Positions 1-8,883 of a stretch of 64,000 bases of DNA are shown piece after piece; the stretch's first letter is position 1; each line of letters opens with the position of its first letter. The DNA is from an uncultured Pirellulaceae bacterium (GTDB lineage Bacteria; Planctomycetota; Planctomycetia; Pirellulales; Pirellulaceae). The notes beneath the pieces are model-generated. The model did not search any database. It was not told the origin of the DNA and saw only the letters and a list, made by a program, of their open reading frames with translations. The stretch covers positions 1 to 64,000 of the forward strand of contig CALLUY010000093.1 of assembly GCA_938010615.1 (NCBI GenBank), written 5' to 3'. Made by a program: the position numbers and the translations under genes.

Positions 1-4
1 TCAG

Positions 5-130
5 CAGGTTCCCCTACCTGATGGGGCGATTTCTGCGGGACCGCCCAGTGCGGGAAATCCGCATGCTGGAAAATATGAGGAAATGACCTCATCGCGGTAA
101 CGGGGAGGGAGTGGCGGTGCCTCTCCCTTA
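5..130. other. Unidentified structured segment at window edge
   Basis: No protein-coding gene is convincing here. The segment has several consecutive hairpins. CAGGT pairs with ACCTG (5-9 with 16-20); its loop CCCC can also pair with GGGG at 23-26, a pseudoknot-like arrangement. TGCGG pairs with CCGCA around a GAAAT loop near 50-65. ATGAGG pairs with CCTCAT near 76-93, and GGGAGG pairs with CCTCTCCC near 103-128. This looks like the 3' part of a structured RNA cut by the window boundary. A group II intron 3' end was considered, but the domain V-like helix lacks the expected basal pairing with a catalytic AGC or CGC triad. Identity is unknown. Confidence 0.25.
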
Positions 131-137
131 CCCAATT

Positions 138-172
138 ATTAGCGCAACATCAAAAAACGCAAGCGAGTCAAC
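138..172. repeat. Interspersed repeat, GCAAGCGAG family
   Basis: The segment reading gcgcaacatcaaaaaacgc followed by aagcgagt is nearly the same as 54296-54324 and resembles 4960-5034. It lies between genes and has no ORF. It is one arm of a dispersed palindromic element seen complete near 54.2 kb. Confidence 0.6.
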
Positions 173-304
173 AAACGATCTAAAAGCGATTGGTTTCCTG
201 GCTTTCCATCACAACAACTGACATTCTTTGCCATCTCCTTTTTTGATAGCTTTTCGGTTCACCCAAAATCCGCAAACCCTCCCTTTCATCAATTACGTTG
301 TCCG

Positions 305-1906
305 ATGCAGGATCCAGATCCGAATCCGAACTCTTCTTCATCGACCAGTCGTTGGCTGATCTTTGCGATGGCATTCTTCTTAATATCGCTCTCGTTCCTG
401 ATCGCATCGAGACGCAACGGAGTCGACATCGACTTGTTCCATCAGATGTGTCTGGCGCGACAGTTCTCAGAAGAGGGAACGTTTCCGATGAAGGATGCTT
501 TTGCATACACGCCAACCGTCGACCCCATTGTCCATCACGAATGGGGAAACGGAGCCATTGCGTATGCAATCATTGAACAAATGGGGCTCAAATCAAACGG
601 CTTGATGGCGCTGAAATACTTTCTGGTAACCCTGATCTGTTTCGGATGCTGTTTCGCGGCGAAGCTCCGAGGTGCGACGTGGCCGATGATCGTGCCATGT
701 TTAGCATTGACGACAATCATGGGCGGACAGATTGGATACACGACCGTTCGAGCCCAACTTTTCACAATCGCGTTCCTGTCGCTTGAATTTTGCTGTTTCG
801 CGATCGACCGACAAGGAAAAAAGTGGTGGATTGTTCCCTGGCTTATTCTAGTCGTCGTCTGGGCAAATATTCACGCCGGAATTGTCGCTGGCTTGGGGAT
901 CTTTTGCTTCTACGTTCTGTTTCGAATCAGCGAGCCGTTGATCGAAAAGTATCTACCGGTCGCATCGCATGAATCAGAAAGCAAAGACTCAAGCCCGCGA
1001 AGCTCGGCTTGGTATCTGGTTGGCGTTGCCATCGCATCATTTCTTCTGCTGTTAATGAATCCCTACGGAATCAATTTACCGATCTATCTCTATCACGGAA
1101 CAACCCTAGAACGACCGCTCATCAACGAATGGCAACCATTGCTAACAGCGATCAACGACACCGGATTCCTCACATTGCTAGGCGTGTCGATCCTGTTGGC
1201 ATTGATCGGATTCAAAAACACTTGGCGGACTCGACCGTTCGAAGTTTTCATCATCGCACTAACTGCCTACCTCGCTCTCAAGCACGTTCGACATCTTTCG
1301 ATCTACGCAATCGTGTGGGGCTGCATCGTGCCCGCAAATCTAATGCATAGTTCAATCGGAAAAGAGCTCACGACGATCGGCTATCGCTTGGCCAAACCGC
1401 TCACCGTATTTGCAGCCGCTGCAGGCATCTACTGCTTGGCGATGGCGACGCAGGAGCGATTCTGGGAGATGCAAGTTCCCTCGTATTCCGAAGCAGCCCA
1501 ACCGAAAGGCATGCTCTATCCGGTCGGCGCAGTCAACTTTTTGAACGAGACTGGTTATGAAGGCAACTTAATGGTTCCCTTCAACATCGGAGCCTTCGTT
1601 TCATGGAACCTATATCCGAAAGTCAAAGTCAGTATCGACAGTCGCTACGAAGCCGCCTATCCGGAAGGATCCATCGAAACAGCACTCGACTTCTACGATG
1701 CGAAGGACGGATGGCAAAAGACGCTTGAGTCCCACGAAACAGACGCCGTCTTAATCCCAAACTTCATGCCGGTTTACGAGCGGGTCGCCAACCAAACTGA
1801 TTGGCATTTGCACTACAAAGATTCCATGTTCTCGGTTTTCACGAAACAAAAACGGGCTGGCGCCCCCGTCATCAATGATTCGACCGAATTCGATTGGGAG
1901 TTTTAG
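305..1906 (+). CDS. Multi-pass membrane protein, GT39/mannosyltransferase-like topology
   Basis: The 533-residue protein starts with a Ser/Asn-rich cytoplasmic tail (residues 1-17) and then has roughly ten hydrophobic segments up to about residue 395. A soluble C-terminal domain follows, with a conserved-looking block around SWNLYPKVKVSIDSRYEAAY. The layout (many helices, then a soluble tail) resembles lipid-linked glycosyltransferases or O-antigen-ligase-like planctomycete proteins, but no catalytic Asp motif can be asserted. The ATG at 305 is the first start after the repeat-bearing region upstream. It stands alone, 100 bp ahead of cysK on the same strand. Function is unknown; cell-envelope glycan work is a guess from topology. 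Confidence 0.75.
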   Translation: MQDPDPNPNSSSSTSRWLIFAMAFFLISLSFLIASRRNGVDIDLFHQMCLARQFSEEGTFPMKDAFAYTPTVDPIVHHEWGNGAIAYAIIEQMGLKSNGLMALKYFLVTLICFGCCFAAKLRGATWPMIVPCLALTTIMGGQIGYTTVRAQLFTIAFLSLEFCCFAIDRQGKKWWIVPWLILVVVWANIHAGIVAGLGIFCFYVLFRISEPLIEKYLPVASHESESKDSSPRSSAWYLVGVAIASFLLLLMNPYGINLPIYLYHGTTLERPLINEWQPLLTAINDTGFLTLLGVSILLALIGFKNTWRTRPFEVFIIALTAYLALKHVRHLSIYAIVWGCIVPANLMHSSIGKELTTIGYRLAKPLTVFAAAAGIYCLAMATQERFWEMQVPSYSEAAQPKGMLYPVGAVNFLNETGYEGNLMVPFNIGAFVSWNLYPKVKVSIDSRYEAAYPEGSIETALDFYDAKDGWQKTLESHETDAVLIPNFMPVYERVANQTDWHLHYKDSMFSVFTKQKRAGAPVINDSTEFDWEF

Positions 1907-2006
1907 AAACTCCGTGTTCGCCGCGTGCTCTATGCCAGTGTGTTTCTAAACGCAGCATCCTGTATATTGTTGGCGTCCCAATCTCAACAAATTTCTGCGC
2001 GAAACC

Positions 2007-2948
2007 ATGACACAGATCTACGAAGACATCACTGACTGCATCGGCAAAACTCCACTCGTTCGATTGCGCCGCGTCACCGAAGGTTGCGTTGCGAACGTGA
2101 TTGCCAAAGTCGAAAACATGAATCCATTGTGGAGTGTGAAAGACCGAATCGGCCGCGCGATGATTGATGCCGCAGAACGCGATGGCCTAATCAAAGAAGA
2201 TACAACCATCATCGAGCCAACCAGTGGCAACACAGGCATTGCACTGGCCTACGTTTGCGCAGCGCGAGGATACAAACTGCAAGTCACGATGCCGGACAGC
2301 ATGTCGATCGAGCGACGTCGTTTGCTGACAGCGCTCGGTGCTGAAGTCATCCTGACTCCCGGCGCCGAAGGAATGCCCGGCGCGATCCGGAAAGCCACCG
2401 AACTTTCTGAACAAGATGGCTACTTCATGCCGCAACAGTTCAACAATCCGGCCAACCCGGAAATCCACCGTCAGACGACGGCTCTTGAAATCTGGGACGA
2501 TTGCGGCGGCGAGATCGACATCTTTGTCGCCGGCGTTGGAACGGGCGGAACAATTACTGGCTGCAGCGAAGTTCTGAAAGAGAAAAACCCAAACCTTAAA
2601 TCAATCGCCGTTGAGCCCGTCACCAGCCCGGTCATTACTCAGCGCAAATCGGGCGATCAATTGATGCCCGGTAAGCACACGATTCAGGGCATCGGCGCCG
2701 GATTCATTCCGGGGATTTTGAACGTGGACATCATCGACGAAGTTTATCGCGTCAAAGACGACGACGCCGTTCAGATGGCTCGTGATCTTTCAACGAAGGA
2801 AGGTCTCTTCTGCGGGATCAGTTGCGGCGCCGCCGCTTCGGCCGCCATCGAAATCGCCAAACGACCAGAGAACGAAGGCAAGACGATCATCGTGATTCTT
2901 CCAGACCTTGGTGAACGTTATCTGTCGACAAGTTTGTATCCTTCGTAG
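2007..2948 (+). CDS. cysK: Cysteine synthase A (O-acetylserine sulfhydrylase)
   Basis: This PLP-dependent enzyme makes cysteine from O-acetylserine and sulfide in the cytoplasm. The 313-residue length is usual for the family. The PLP lysine is K45 in SVKDR. The substrate loop TSGNTG is at 72-77 and the phosphate-binding loop GVGTGGT at 176-182. The C-terminal GISCGAA segment carries the serine that binds the pyridine nitrogen. The C-terminus ends in a Tyr-Pro-Ser tail instead of the Ile expected for docking to serine acetyltransferase. It is probably a single-gene unit; the next gene starts 55 bp after the stop. Confidence 0.95.
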   Translation: MTQIYEDITDCIGKTPLVRLRRVTEGCVANVIAKVENMNPLWSVKDRIGRAMIDAAERDGLIKEDTTIIEPTSGNTGIALAYVCAARGYKLQVTMPDSMSIERRRLLTALGAEVILTPGAEGMPGAIRKATELSEQDGYFMPQQFNNPANPEIHRQTTALEIWDDCGGEIDIFVAGVGTGGTITGCSEVLKEKNPNLKSIAVEPVTSPVITQRKSGDQLMPGKHTIQGIGAGFIPGILNVDIIDEVYRVKDDDAVQMARDLSTKEGLFCGISCGAAASAAIEIAKRPENEGKTIIVILPDLGERYLSTSLYPS

Positions 2949-3003
2949 CCTCACTTTCCGAACGGGGAAAACTGTTTGTTCCAATTCGGTAACCACAGAC
3001 TTC

Positions 3004-3471
3004 ATGACAGACAATAGCAGCGATCAAGACGTCAATCCTTACGCTCCACCCGGTACGTGGGATGCTGATGTCCATGGGCAGAGGCATCTAGTCCACGAGC
3101 TATCCATAAAGTTTGTCGGACTCCTCTGTTTACCAGTAGCCTTCTTCACGATAGCCAGTCCCGACTCAATGAACTGGATAGTTGGACCGTTTGTGCGTTT
3201 AATGTACAGCGGCTTGCGGGACTTGATTCCGAGATCGCTTTTGATGTTGTTGCCTTATTTTCTTTTTGGCGTTTCTCTGATTCTGGTTGCCAGGCTGTTG
3301 CTGAAGCTAAATCACTGGGGCCGAATTGGCTGTACTGTTGTTTGTTGCATTGGCTTGATGAGCTTTCCAACGGGAACGTCGGTTTGCGTTGCCGTTATTT
3401 GCTTGTTGTGGTCGCCACAGAGCAATGTGGTGTTTTCGGGCTACAAGACTTTGCTGAAAGACCAAAACTGA
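3004..3471 (+). CDS. Small membrane protein with NPYAPP motif
   Basis: The 155-residue protein has an N-terminal NPYAPP stretch, common in short planctomycete membrane proteins, followed by four hydrophobic segments. The reading frame stays open upstream into cysK, but the ATG at 3004 fits the motif position seen in such proteins. No catalytic motif is visible. Function is unknown. Confidence 0.7.
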   Translation: MTDNSSDQDVNPYAPPGTWDADVHGQRHLVHELSIKFVGLLCLPVAFFTIASPDSMNWIVGPFVRLMYSGLRDLIPRSLLMLLPYFLFGVSLILVARLLLKLNHWGRIGCTVVCCIGLMSFPTGTSVCVAVICLLWSPQSNVVFSGYKTLLKDQN

Positions 3472-3548
3472 GGGACAATGAATTCCAATATTGAAGTCAT
3501 ACGACTACAGCCCAACTGAACATGAAATCGCGGCGTTGAAAATACTCA

Positions 3549-4034
3549 ATGAATAGCCAGAAACAATTCGCATGCGGTCCGAAGACAAAAACTTACATCC
3601 TTGCTGGCTTGCTAGTTTTATTTTTGATTAGCAGTATTTGGCTCGCGATGGAAATTTCACGTGGGCTACGTTCCAACGAATGGACACCGGTCACTGGTGA
3701 GATTGTCAGTCACTCTTTCTGGGGCAGGCACAGGCATAGTCGAATTCGATGGCATGTGGTTCGGGTTCAATATTCTTTCGATGGAAACGAATACAGTCGA
3801 AGAGTCGACCGTTTTGGAGATGCAAGTAGCGCTGTGGCCGGAGCCCCGATCACAGTCTACGTTAATCCCAGCAATCCCACCGAACTTGCGTCCGAGAAAG
3901 GATTGCTCGCAATCGATTACGGAATCCCCATGACGATAACGCTCTTCTCTGCCGCCGCAGCCTTCGTAGTTCTGTGCATCATCTACAGCCCCAAAGACGA
4001 CTACGAATCTGAAATCAATGACACGCTGCTCTAA
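3549..4034 (+). CDS. DUF3592-like membrane protein
   Basis: The 161-residue protein has a transmembrane helix at about 15-35, an extracytoplasmic beta-rich part, and a second helix at about 125-147. The central pattern (TPVTGEIV, then VQYSFDGNEYSRR, then VYVNPSNPTELA) is typical of the DUF3592 family. These proteins are of unknown function. It follows the NPYAPP protein by 77 bp on the same strand. Confidence 0.75.
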   Translation: MNSQKQFACGPKTKTYILAGLLVLFLISSIWLAMEISRGLRSNEWTPVTGEIVSHSFWGRHRHSRIRWHVVRVQYSFDGNEYSRRVDRFGDASSAVAGAPITVYVNPSNPTELASEKGLLAIDYGIPMTITLFSAAAAFVVLCIIYSPKDDYESEINDTLL

Positions 4035-4127
4035 AGCGCGCTTACGGTTCGGAGAACCGAGCGACATTTTCCCGGCAACCTTCGATGCATGGTGGAGACC
4101 ACCGAGCTACGATTCGTTTGAGTCGGC

Positions 4128-4199
4128 AATCCGTGCCACGCAGTTTTCGAGCACGCCTGCCGATCAATCGATTCGTTTCGCCGAAACTTACTTTTCCAA
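4128..4199 (-). pseudogene. Decayed copy of the 3' end of the dual helicase gene
   Basis: About 45 bp at 4136-4182 matches 5332-5376, the last codons of the helicase gene, with a few substitutions and two single-base indels. The shared core is cgatcaatcgattcg, with cgcagttttc before it. Weaker similarity continues for about 20 bp (ttccaaaac against atccaaaac). The copy is out of frame and lies just past the macro-domain gene stop, in the same orientation as the intact helicase tail. Confidence 0.6.
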
Positions 4200-4207
4200 A
4201 ACGACGG

Positions 4208-4771
4208 TCAATCAGTCAGTTCGAATCGTGTTCGCCTTGGCGGGTCAATAACGCGTGCAAACATTTGGCCCGAGGTGTCGCGAGGCCGTTGATAGATGAA
4301 GACAGGAATCCGGAACCTGTCGATGGAATCTTTGACGATCCCCAAGACCATCGGCCAATGAAAGTTTGATCCGTTCATGCCTATTTGAGGCAGGTGAATC
4401 GACGCATTCATCCTCAGAGCCTTTTGGGCTAGACGCGCCAAGCAACCAGCGAGCACCTTATAGCGGATGGGGCGTACCCCGGCTTTGTATCTGGTTCCTC
4501 GTTCGGCGACCATGTTTGCGACGCGTACGATTTGGTTTGCGTGAGTTCGATTGACGTTGACGAATTGGATCGCGCCCAACCCAAATTCATTGTGGAAACG
4601 ATCGCGAAACCACCGGTTGTAAGCGCGCTCCGCTTCCGGCCAGCCACGCGTTACTTCGCGTGCATTTTGACCACGCCAAATTCCAAGGTCATTACAAATA
4701 TGACCAATGATCTGAGGGCCGTCCGACTTGGGTTTGGAGATACTCCCGGTTACAAAAATTGGATTTTCCAT
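4208..4771 (-). CDS. Macro-domain protein (ADP-ribose-binding fold)
   Basis: The 187-residue protein consists of one macro domain. IIGHICNDLGIW matches the early loop with the conserved Asn-Asp. WPEAERAYNRWFRD, FGLGAIQFVNV, VANMVAERG and IHLPQIGMNGSNF, in that order, match macro-domain proteins that bind or hydrolyse ADP-ribose derivatives. The start at 4771 is chosen because the domain begins there; a longer in-frame start at 4858 would add 29 residues with no counterpart in the family. Its substrate cannot be read from the sequence. It is separated from the helicase by a repeat-filled gap, yet carries a remnant of that helicase downstream. Confidence 0.8.
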   Translation of the reverse strand: MENPIFVTGSISKPKSDGPQIIGHICNDLGIWRGQNAREVTRGWPEAERAYNRWFRDRFHNEFGLGAIQFVNVNRTHANQIVRVANMVAERGTRYKAGVRPIRYKVLAGCLARLAQKALRMNASIHLPQIGMNGSNFHWPMVLGIVKDSIDRFRIPVFIYQRPRDTSGQMFARVIDPPRRTRFELTD

Positions 4772-4959
4772 GGGACTGACAATCGTTCGCTTCGAGTTTC
4801 CTCTCGCGAGACGACCAAGCTGAATAATGAAATGAATAAGTCCGTAGGATTTACTCAATCGTCCATTGCCCGATTGCCATGTCTTACACTGAGATCATTA
4901 TTTGGAGAGCTAAGCAGTTAGTCAAACAAACCAGATACGGTCTTTACGAAATAATACAA

Positions 4960-5034
4960 GCACGATGCGCAAGCGAGCGAGTCGAATTGCGCGAAACTCA
5001 CTCACCCTTGCGCTTTTTGAAGTTGCGCGTTTTC
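4960..5034. repeat. Imperfect inverted repeat, GCAAGCGAG family
   Basis: GCGCAAGCGAGCGAGT on the left faces ACTCACTCACCCTTGCGC on the right with a short spacer. It shares the GCAAGCGAG core with the elements at 138-172 and 54215-54378. No gene is seen between the macro start (4771) and the helicase stop (5313); this gap holds only repeats. Confidence 0.6.
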
Positions 5035-5100
5035 AAAGATTGGTGGTCATTTCCATGGCAATTGATTTGTGAAAGTCGCAATTTCAAACTTAACCAGATA

Positions 5101-5178
5101 GTCGCCTTTCGCTCCGCGAAAGTGTGTCAAACGCTACTTTCGCGGAGCAAACGCTACTTTCGCGGAGCGAAAGGCGAC
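5101..5178. repeat. Palindromic element with CTTTCGCGGAGCG arms
   Basis: A 23-bp arm at 5101-5123 is the exact reverse complement of 5156-5178. Between them, acgctactttcgcggagc occurs twice in tandem (5131 and 5151). The structure would form a long hairpin. It looks like a REP or MITE-type element with an internal duplication of one arm. Confidence 0.85.
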
Positions 5179-5312
5179 AATGACGCAACATCAAACTTGC
5201 GCTTCGAGCCTGTACTTCTAGCGAACAGCAAATCATGCCGTGATTCGTGGACAGTTTGTTTCTCAAGCCCTCAGTCGGGTGATCCCGTTCCAGTCTTTCA
5301 CGCAAATCAGCT

Positions 5313-8300
5313 TCATGAATTGCTCTGCGCCGCGCAGTTTTCAAGGACGCCTGCGATCAATCGATTCGTTCGCCCAAATCCAAAACCGTCCTTGGACCTG
5401 CCGCCTGAATCTGCCTCTTGGCAATACACCGCGAGGATCGAACGGGCTCGCGTCATCGCGACGTACAAGCTGTTGGCAAGCACCCGGTATCCGGCGCCGA
5501 CGAACTGATCCGCACAAGGAACCAACACGACCTCTGACTCGTAGCCTTTGAACGAATTCGATGTTGTCATCAAAATCGTATTGCTGCGACGCTGAAACGT
5601 TTGGCTAACCTGAACCGACAGCTCAACGTCAAACGGATCCAAACGACTCTGCAACACTTGCTGCACTCGATCCGCAACGTGCTTTCCGTTGTACAGTATG
5701 CAGATATCCTTCGGCGAGACATTTTCGGCAGTCAACAGGTGTAGCAAATGATCGCCCATCGCACCGAGCTGCTTTTCAATCGTTGAATGCGACTGAAACA
5801 GAGGCCTCGGACCGCCGACTTGGTTGAATCCGATTTCCAGCCACGGTTCGCCGGCTCGAGTCGTCTCTTTAAGCAATCCCAACTCCAACAATTCTCGGTG
5901 TTCTTCCGTTTCGCTCAAATGGTCCAGCACGTTCACCGCGAATTCGATGATCGGCTTCGTCGAACGAAAGCTCTCTCGCATGATCGTCGATCGACCTCGC
6001 ATGTTGAGCCCGTACTCAGTCCACTTCGGAGTCCCGACGCCGTAGATATTCTGGGCGTTGTCATAAAAAATATGAGCCGATCGACTGTTTCCGTCGGCAT
6101 CGTCGACTTGCTGCACCAGCGACAACAGTAATCGCAACATCGACGGCCCCATGTCCTGAGCTTCATCAATGAACAGTGCGTTGCAACGGTTCTCAATCGC
6201 CTGATCGCCAATCCGTTCCAGAAACATTTCGGCCGCCAGGTCGTAGCTGAACTGGTAATCGTGAATCGACAGTCCAACTTCGGGAAGGATTGCCTCCAGT
6301 ACATCCTTCGCGTGCAGCAGCGTCACGTTTTTCCAAGGAAACGGTTTCCGTCCGAACAGAGTTTCCTTCTGACGTGATTCCCATGCATTTTCGATCGCAT
6401 CCTGCAACAGTTTGTGCAGAGAACGATTCGCGTACACGGCCCAGATTCGATAATTCTCGTTGAGCGAATTTCCGATTCGTTCGGCGGTTCGCGCCACCCA
6501 ATTCGAAAGCACGACTGATTTCCCGCTGCCAGCGACTCCACGGATGAGCCTCGGTTTCCCGTCCAGTTCCAGCTCGCTCAACCGCTGTTGTTCCTGGGAC
6601 AGAATCGGCCGCATCGTGCGGCGCGACGCAAACTGTTCGCCCAAAGAGTGCTTCGGTTTCCATTCCGATTTCTCAGACGGCGACAGCTTATGGCGGCTGG
6701 ATTTTTGACGGCCGGGTTCTTGACTGAATTCGTAACTCGCAGGAGCCTCTTTAACCGCGGAAGACGCGTTGCTGGGCGAGGCATAGTCTTCCTGAGCCGA
6801 TACTTCTGTCCATTGAAACGTCGCTCCAGTCCGCTTCAAAATCGCGGGCCTCAGCGACGAAAGCAGCGGACGCAAATGAGGTTCTTCCATCTCACTTCGG
6901 CTGGCGATTACGATCACACATTCGCGAGCTCGACTGATCGCGACGTTCACCAAACGCTGCCATTCGTGAACTGGCCACGTCACGTTTCCCGCGTTGACAG
7001 AATCAAAAACAACGACCTCGGACTCGGCGCCTTGCTGGCTGTGGACAGTCGAAGCCTGCCATGAATTTGCTTTCCAACGCGTCAGCAATGTCGCAATGGA
7101 ATCGGCCTGAGCTTTGAATGGCGATATGAACAAGCCGTTGGAATTTTTGAACGCATCGTTTTCGAAAAGTTTCTGTAGCACCGCGTAAGTCGCGACACGA
7201 ACCCAGCTTTTGTTCGCCGGACCACGAGCCGCACGAATCTTGTCGATGCCGACGTCTTCTTCGTCCAACACATACCAGATGGCTCGCGAAAATTGAGTCA
7301 CCGAATCGGCAACCGCTGGAGATCGCTCGCGTACACGATCTGCCGTGGTCAGCTTTCCGCCGTATTGATAGCCGGACACGATTTCGCAAACGGCCGGATC
7401 CATGCGATGCTGTTCCAGCAAAACGTGAACGCCCCGCGGCGCCGATTCGATATTTGCAAGATGACTGAGCCCGCTGCTGGCCAGCCACTTCGCTTGCCGA
7501 GACGGAAGAACTCGTGCGATTCGGCTGATCGGAGCCAGCTGTTTCGAATCGCCCACGAGCACCACGCGATCACTGGCTAACAGCGAAAGGGCCGCAACGG
7601 CGGCGCGTGAAATCAATCCCGCTTCGTCAATCACGATCGTCGTAAACGGCGCACGCGCCTCGTTAACCATCGATGTTAGCAGTTCGTCTTTGATTAGAGA
7701 GATTGCTTTGAAGGCCGTTGCCACGACCACGCGAACATCGGAATCGAAAAACACGTTCTTGCTGCGATCCGCACAGGCGTCGCGGGCTTGTTGAATCTCC
7801 ATTCGCAGCACGGCGCGGTCCTGCCCGGATTCGGCGGCCGAAAGTTTCTTCACAAGCTTGTCGATCGTTGCCAGCAAAGCGGACTCCGTGCCCTGCAACA
7901 TGTCGACCAAATTCGCTTTGCGGAACGTCTGCCAAGCAGCTCCTTTTCCGATCCGCAAAATCTGCCCTTCATCGAGCGCACCGGCACCTGTTTCGCTTGA
8001 TTGTGCCGCGGCGCCGATCGATGCGGCGACGGAATCGGTTGCCTGGTTGGTCGTCGAAACAACCAGAATCCGTTCGGCCGGATCCTCGATTGCGGCAGCC
8101 ACCTGGCGTCCGGTGGTGTAAGTTTTCCCAGTGCCCGGCGGGCCCCACAGGACGCTCCACGAAGTTTGCCACCAGTCCAGCAGTTCAGGCAGACTCGCCG
8201 AATTCGGTCTTCGTACTTCCGGATGAACGTCACCGCATGCCGCCAACAAACGTCGCCGCAATTCGACGCGAGCCATATCAAAGGCTTCGTCGTTGTAGAT

Positions 8301-8780
8301 CGTGTTAAGCGCCGCCAGAAACTCGAACGGCCGTACGCAAAAATCGCCCGGCACCGGAGTCACTTCCGGATTGTCGAGGCTGACAAACAGACAGCGATTC
8401 TGTTCGTCGACTTCCAGAATTTCGCCAGACCAGAGAGCCGCCTGCTCGATGGTTTCCGGATCGGCGAATTCGCGTCGATCGACCAATCCTGCTTCGGAGC
8501 GTGGTCGAAAGGCGACGGCGCCTTCCCAAGTCCAATCGAAATCGATGGCTCCTTCGACGTGGACCACATGCACGATGCCACGTTCGCTTTCGGCAACGAC
8601 GCTAACTTTTTCACAGCTCAGCTTTTTCCACTTCGAGCAATCGCGATACTCCTGGCGAACGGCTCTGGCTGCTTGCTCGATGCATTCAAGGTCAGCTTCG
8701 GGAAGCCCCAAGGCTTCGTCAAAACTGGCGATGTTAAACGCAGTCGGCTCGGAATCAGATTGTCGAGAGGGTTGACTCAT
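5313..8780 (-). CDS. Fused UPF1-like and UvrD-like SF1 helicase
   Basis: The 1155-residue protein has two complete-looking SF1 helicase modules. The N-terminal module (about 170-640) has Walker A GPPGTGKT at 213-220, Walker B IDEA at 384-387, GDSKQLAPI at 410-418, QHRMDP at 457-462, a TVHSQQGAE block near 578 and VAISRAR near 613, the signature of UPF1/IGHMBP2-type helicases. The C-terminal module (about 725-1120) has GVAGSGKS at 748-755, IDEAQD at 871-876, RESFRS near 935, SNSFKGYE near 1074 and VAMTRAR near 1107, as in UvrD/Rep-type helicases. A low-complexity linker (about 655-720) joins them. The ATG at 8780 is used; longer extensions run into a palindromic repeat. A role in nucleic-acid repair or defence is inference only. 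Confidence 0.9.
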   Translation of the reverse strand: MSQPSRQSDSEPTAFNIASFDEALGLPEADLECIEQAARAVRQEYRDCSKWKKLSCEKVSVVAESERGIVHVVHVEGAIDFDWTWEGAVAFRPRSEAGLVDRREFADPETIEQAALWSGEILEVDEQNRCLFVSLDNPEVTPVPGDFCVRPFEFLAALNTIYNDEAFDMARVELRRRLLAACGDVHPEVRRPNSASLPELLDWWQTSWSVLWGPPGTGKTYTTGRQVAAAIEDPAERILVVSTTNQATDSVAASIGAAAQSSETGAGALDEGQILRIGKGAAWQTFRKANLVDMLQGTESALLATIDKLVKKLSAAESGQDRAVLRMEIQQARDACADRSKNVFFDSDVRVVVATAFKAISLIKDELLTSMVNEARAPFTTIVIDEAGLISRAAVAALSLLASDRVVLVGDSKQLAPISRIARVLPSRQAKWLASSGLSHLANIESAPRGVHVLLEQHRMDPAVCEIVSGYQYGGKLTTADRVRERSPAVADSVTQFSRAIWYVLDEEDVGIDKIRAARGPANKSWVRVATYAVLQKLFENDAFKNSNGLFISPFKAQADSIATLLTRWKANSWQASTVHSQQGAESEVVVFDSVNAGNVTWPVHEWQRLVNVAISRARECVIVIASRSEMEEPHLRPLLSSLRPAILKRTGATFQWTEVSAQEDYASPSNASSAVKEAPASYEFSQEPGRQKSSRHKLSPSEKSEWKPKHSLGEQFASRRTMRPILSQEQQRLSELELDGKPRLIRGVAGSGKSVVLSNWVARTAERIGNSLNENYRIWAVYANRSLHKLLQDAIENAWESRQKETLFGRKPFPWKNVTLLHAKDVLEAILPEVGLSIHDYQFSYDLAAEMFLERIGDQAIENRCNALFIDEAQDMGPSMLRLLLSLVQQVDDADGNSRSAHIFYDNAQNIYGVGTPKWTEYGLNMRGRSTIMRESFRSTKPIIEFAVNVLDHLSETEEHRELLELGLLKETTRAGEPWLEIGFNQVGGPRPLFQSHSTIEKQLGAMGDHLLHLLTAENVSPKDICILYNGKHVADRVQQVLQSRLDPFDVELSVQVSQTFQRRSNTILMTTSNSFKGYESEVVLVPCADQFVGAGYRVLANSLYVAMTRARSILAVYCQEADSGGRSKDGFGFGRTNRLIAGVLENCAAQSNS

Positions 8781-8827
8781 GGATTTGTATTTTCGTCTCG
8801 GCTTGTTCAGATAACAATGCCGAAAGC

Positions 8828-8877
8828 GTGGCATAGGCCTGTGAACTGCATGTCCACAAGCCAGAGGCTTATGCCAC
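8828..8877. repeat. Inverted repeat, GTGGCATAGGC family
   Basis: GTGGCATAGGCCTGTG on the left faces CACAAGCCAGAGGCTTATGC on the right, ending in CAC. It is a diverged copy of the perfect palindrome at 55283-55341 and fills the gap between cmoB and the helicase gene. Confidence 0.8.
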
Positions 8878-8883
8878 CTGCGA

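Noticed and set aside
5-130. Group II intron 3' end (domains V and VI)
   Set aside because: The GAAA-capped stem and final C-rich end are suggestive, but the basal helix with an AGC or CGC triad does not pair, and no reverse transcriptase is visible.
5101-5178. CRISPR array
   Set aside because: The repeats form a palindrome with only one tandem duplication; there are no regularly spaced unique spacers and no cas genes.
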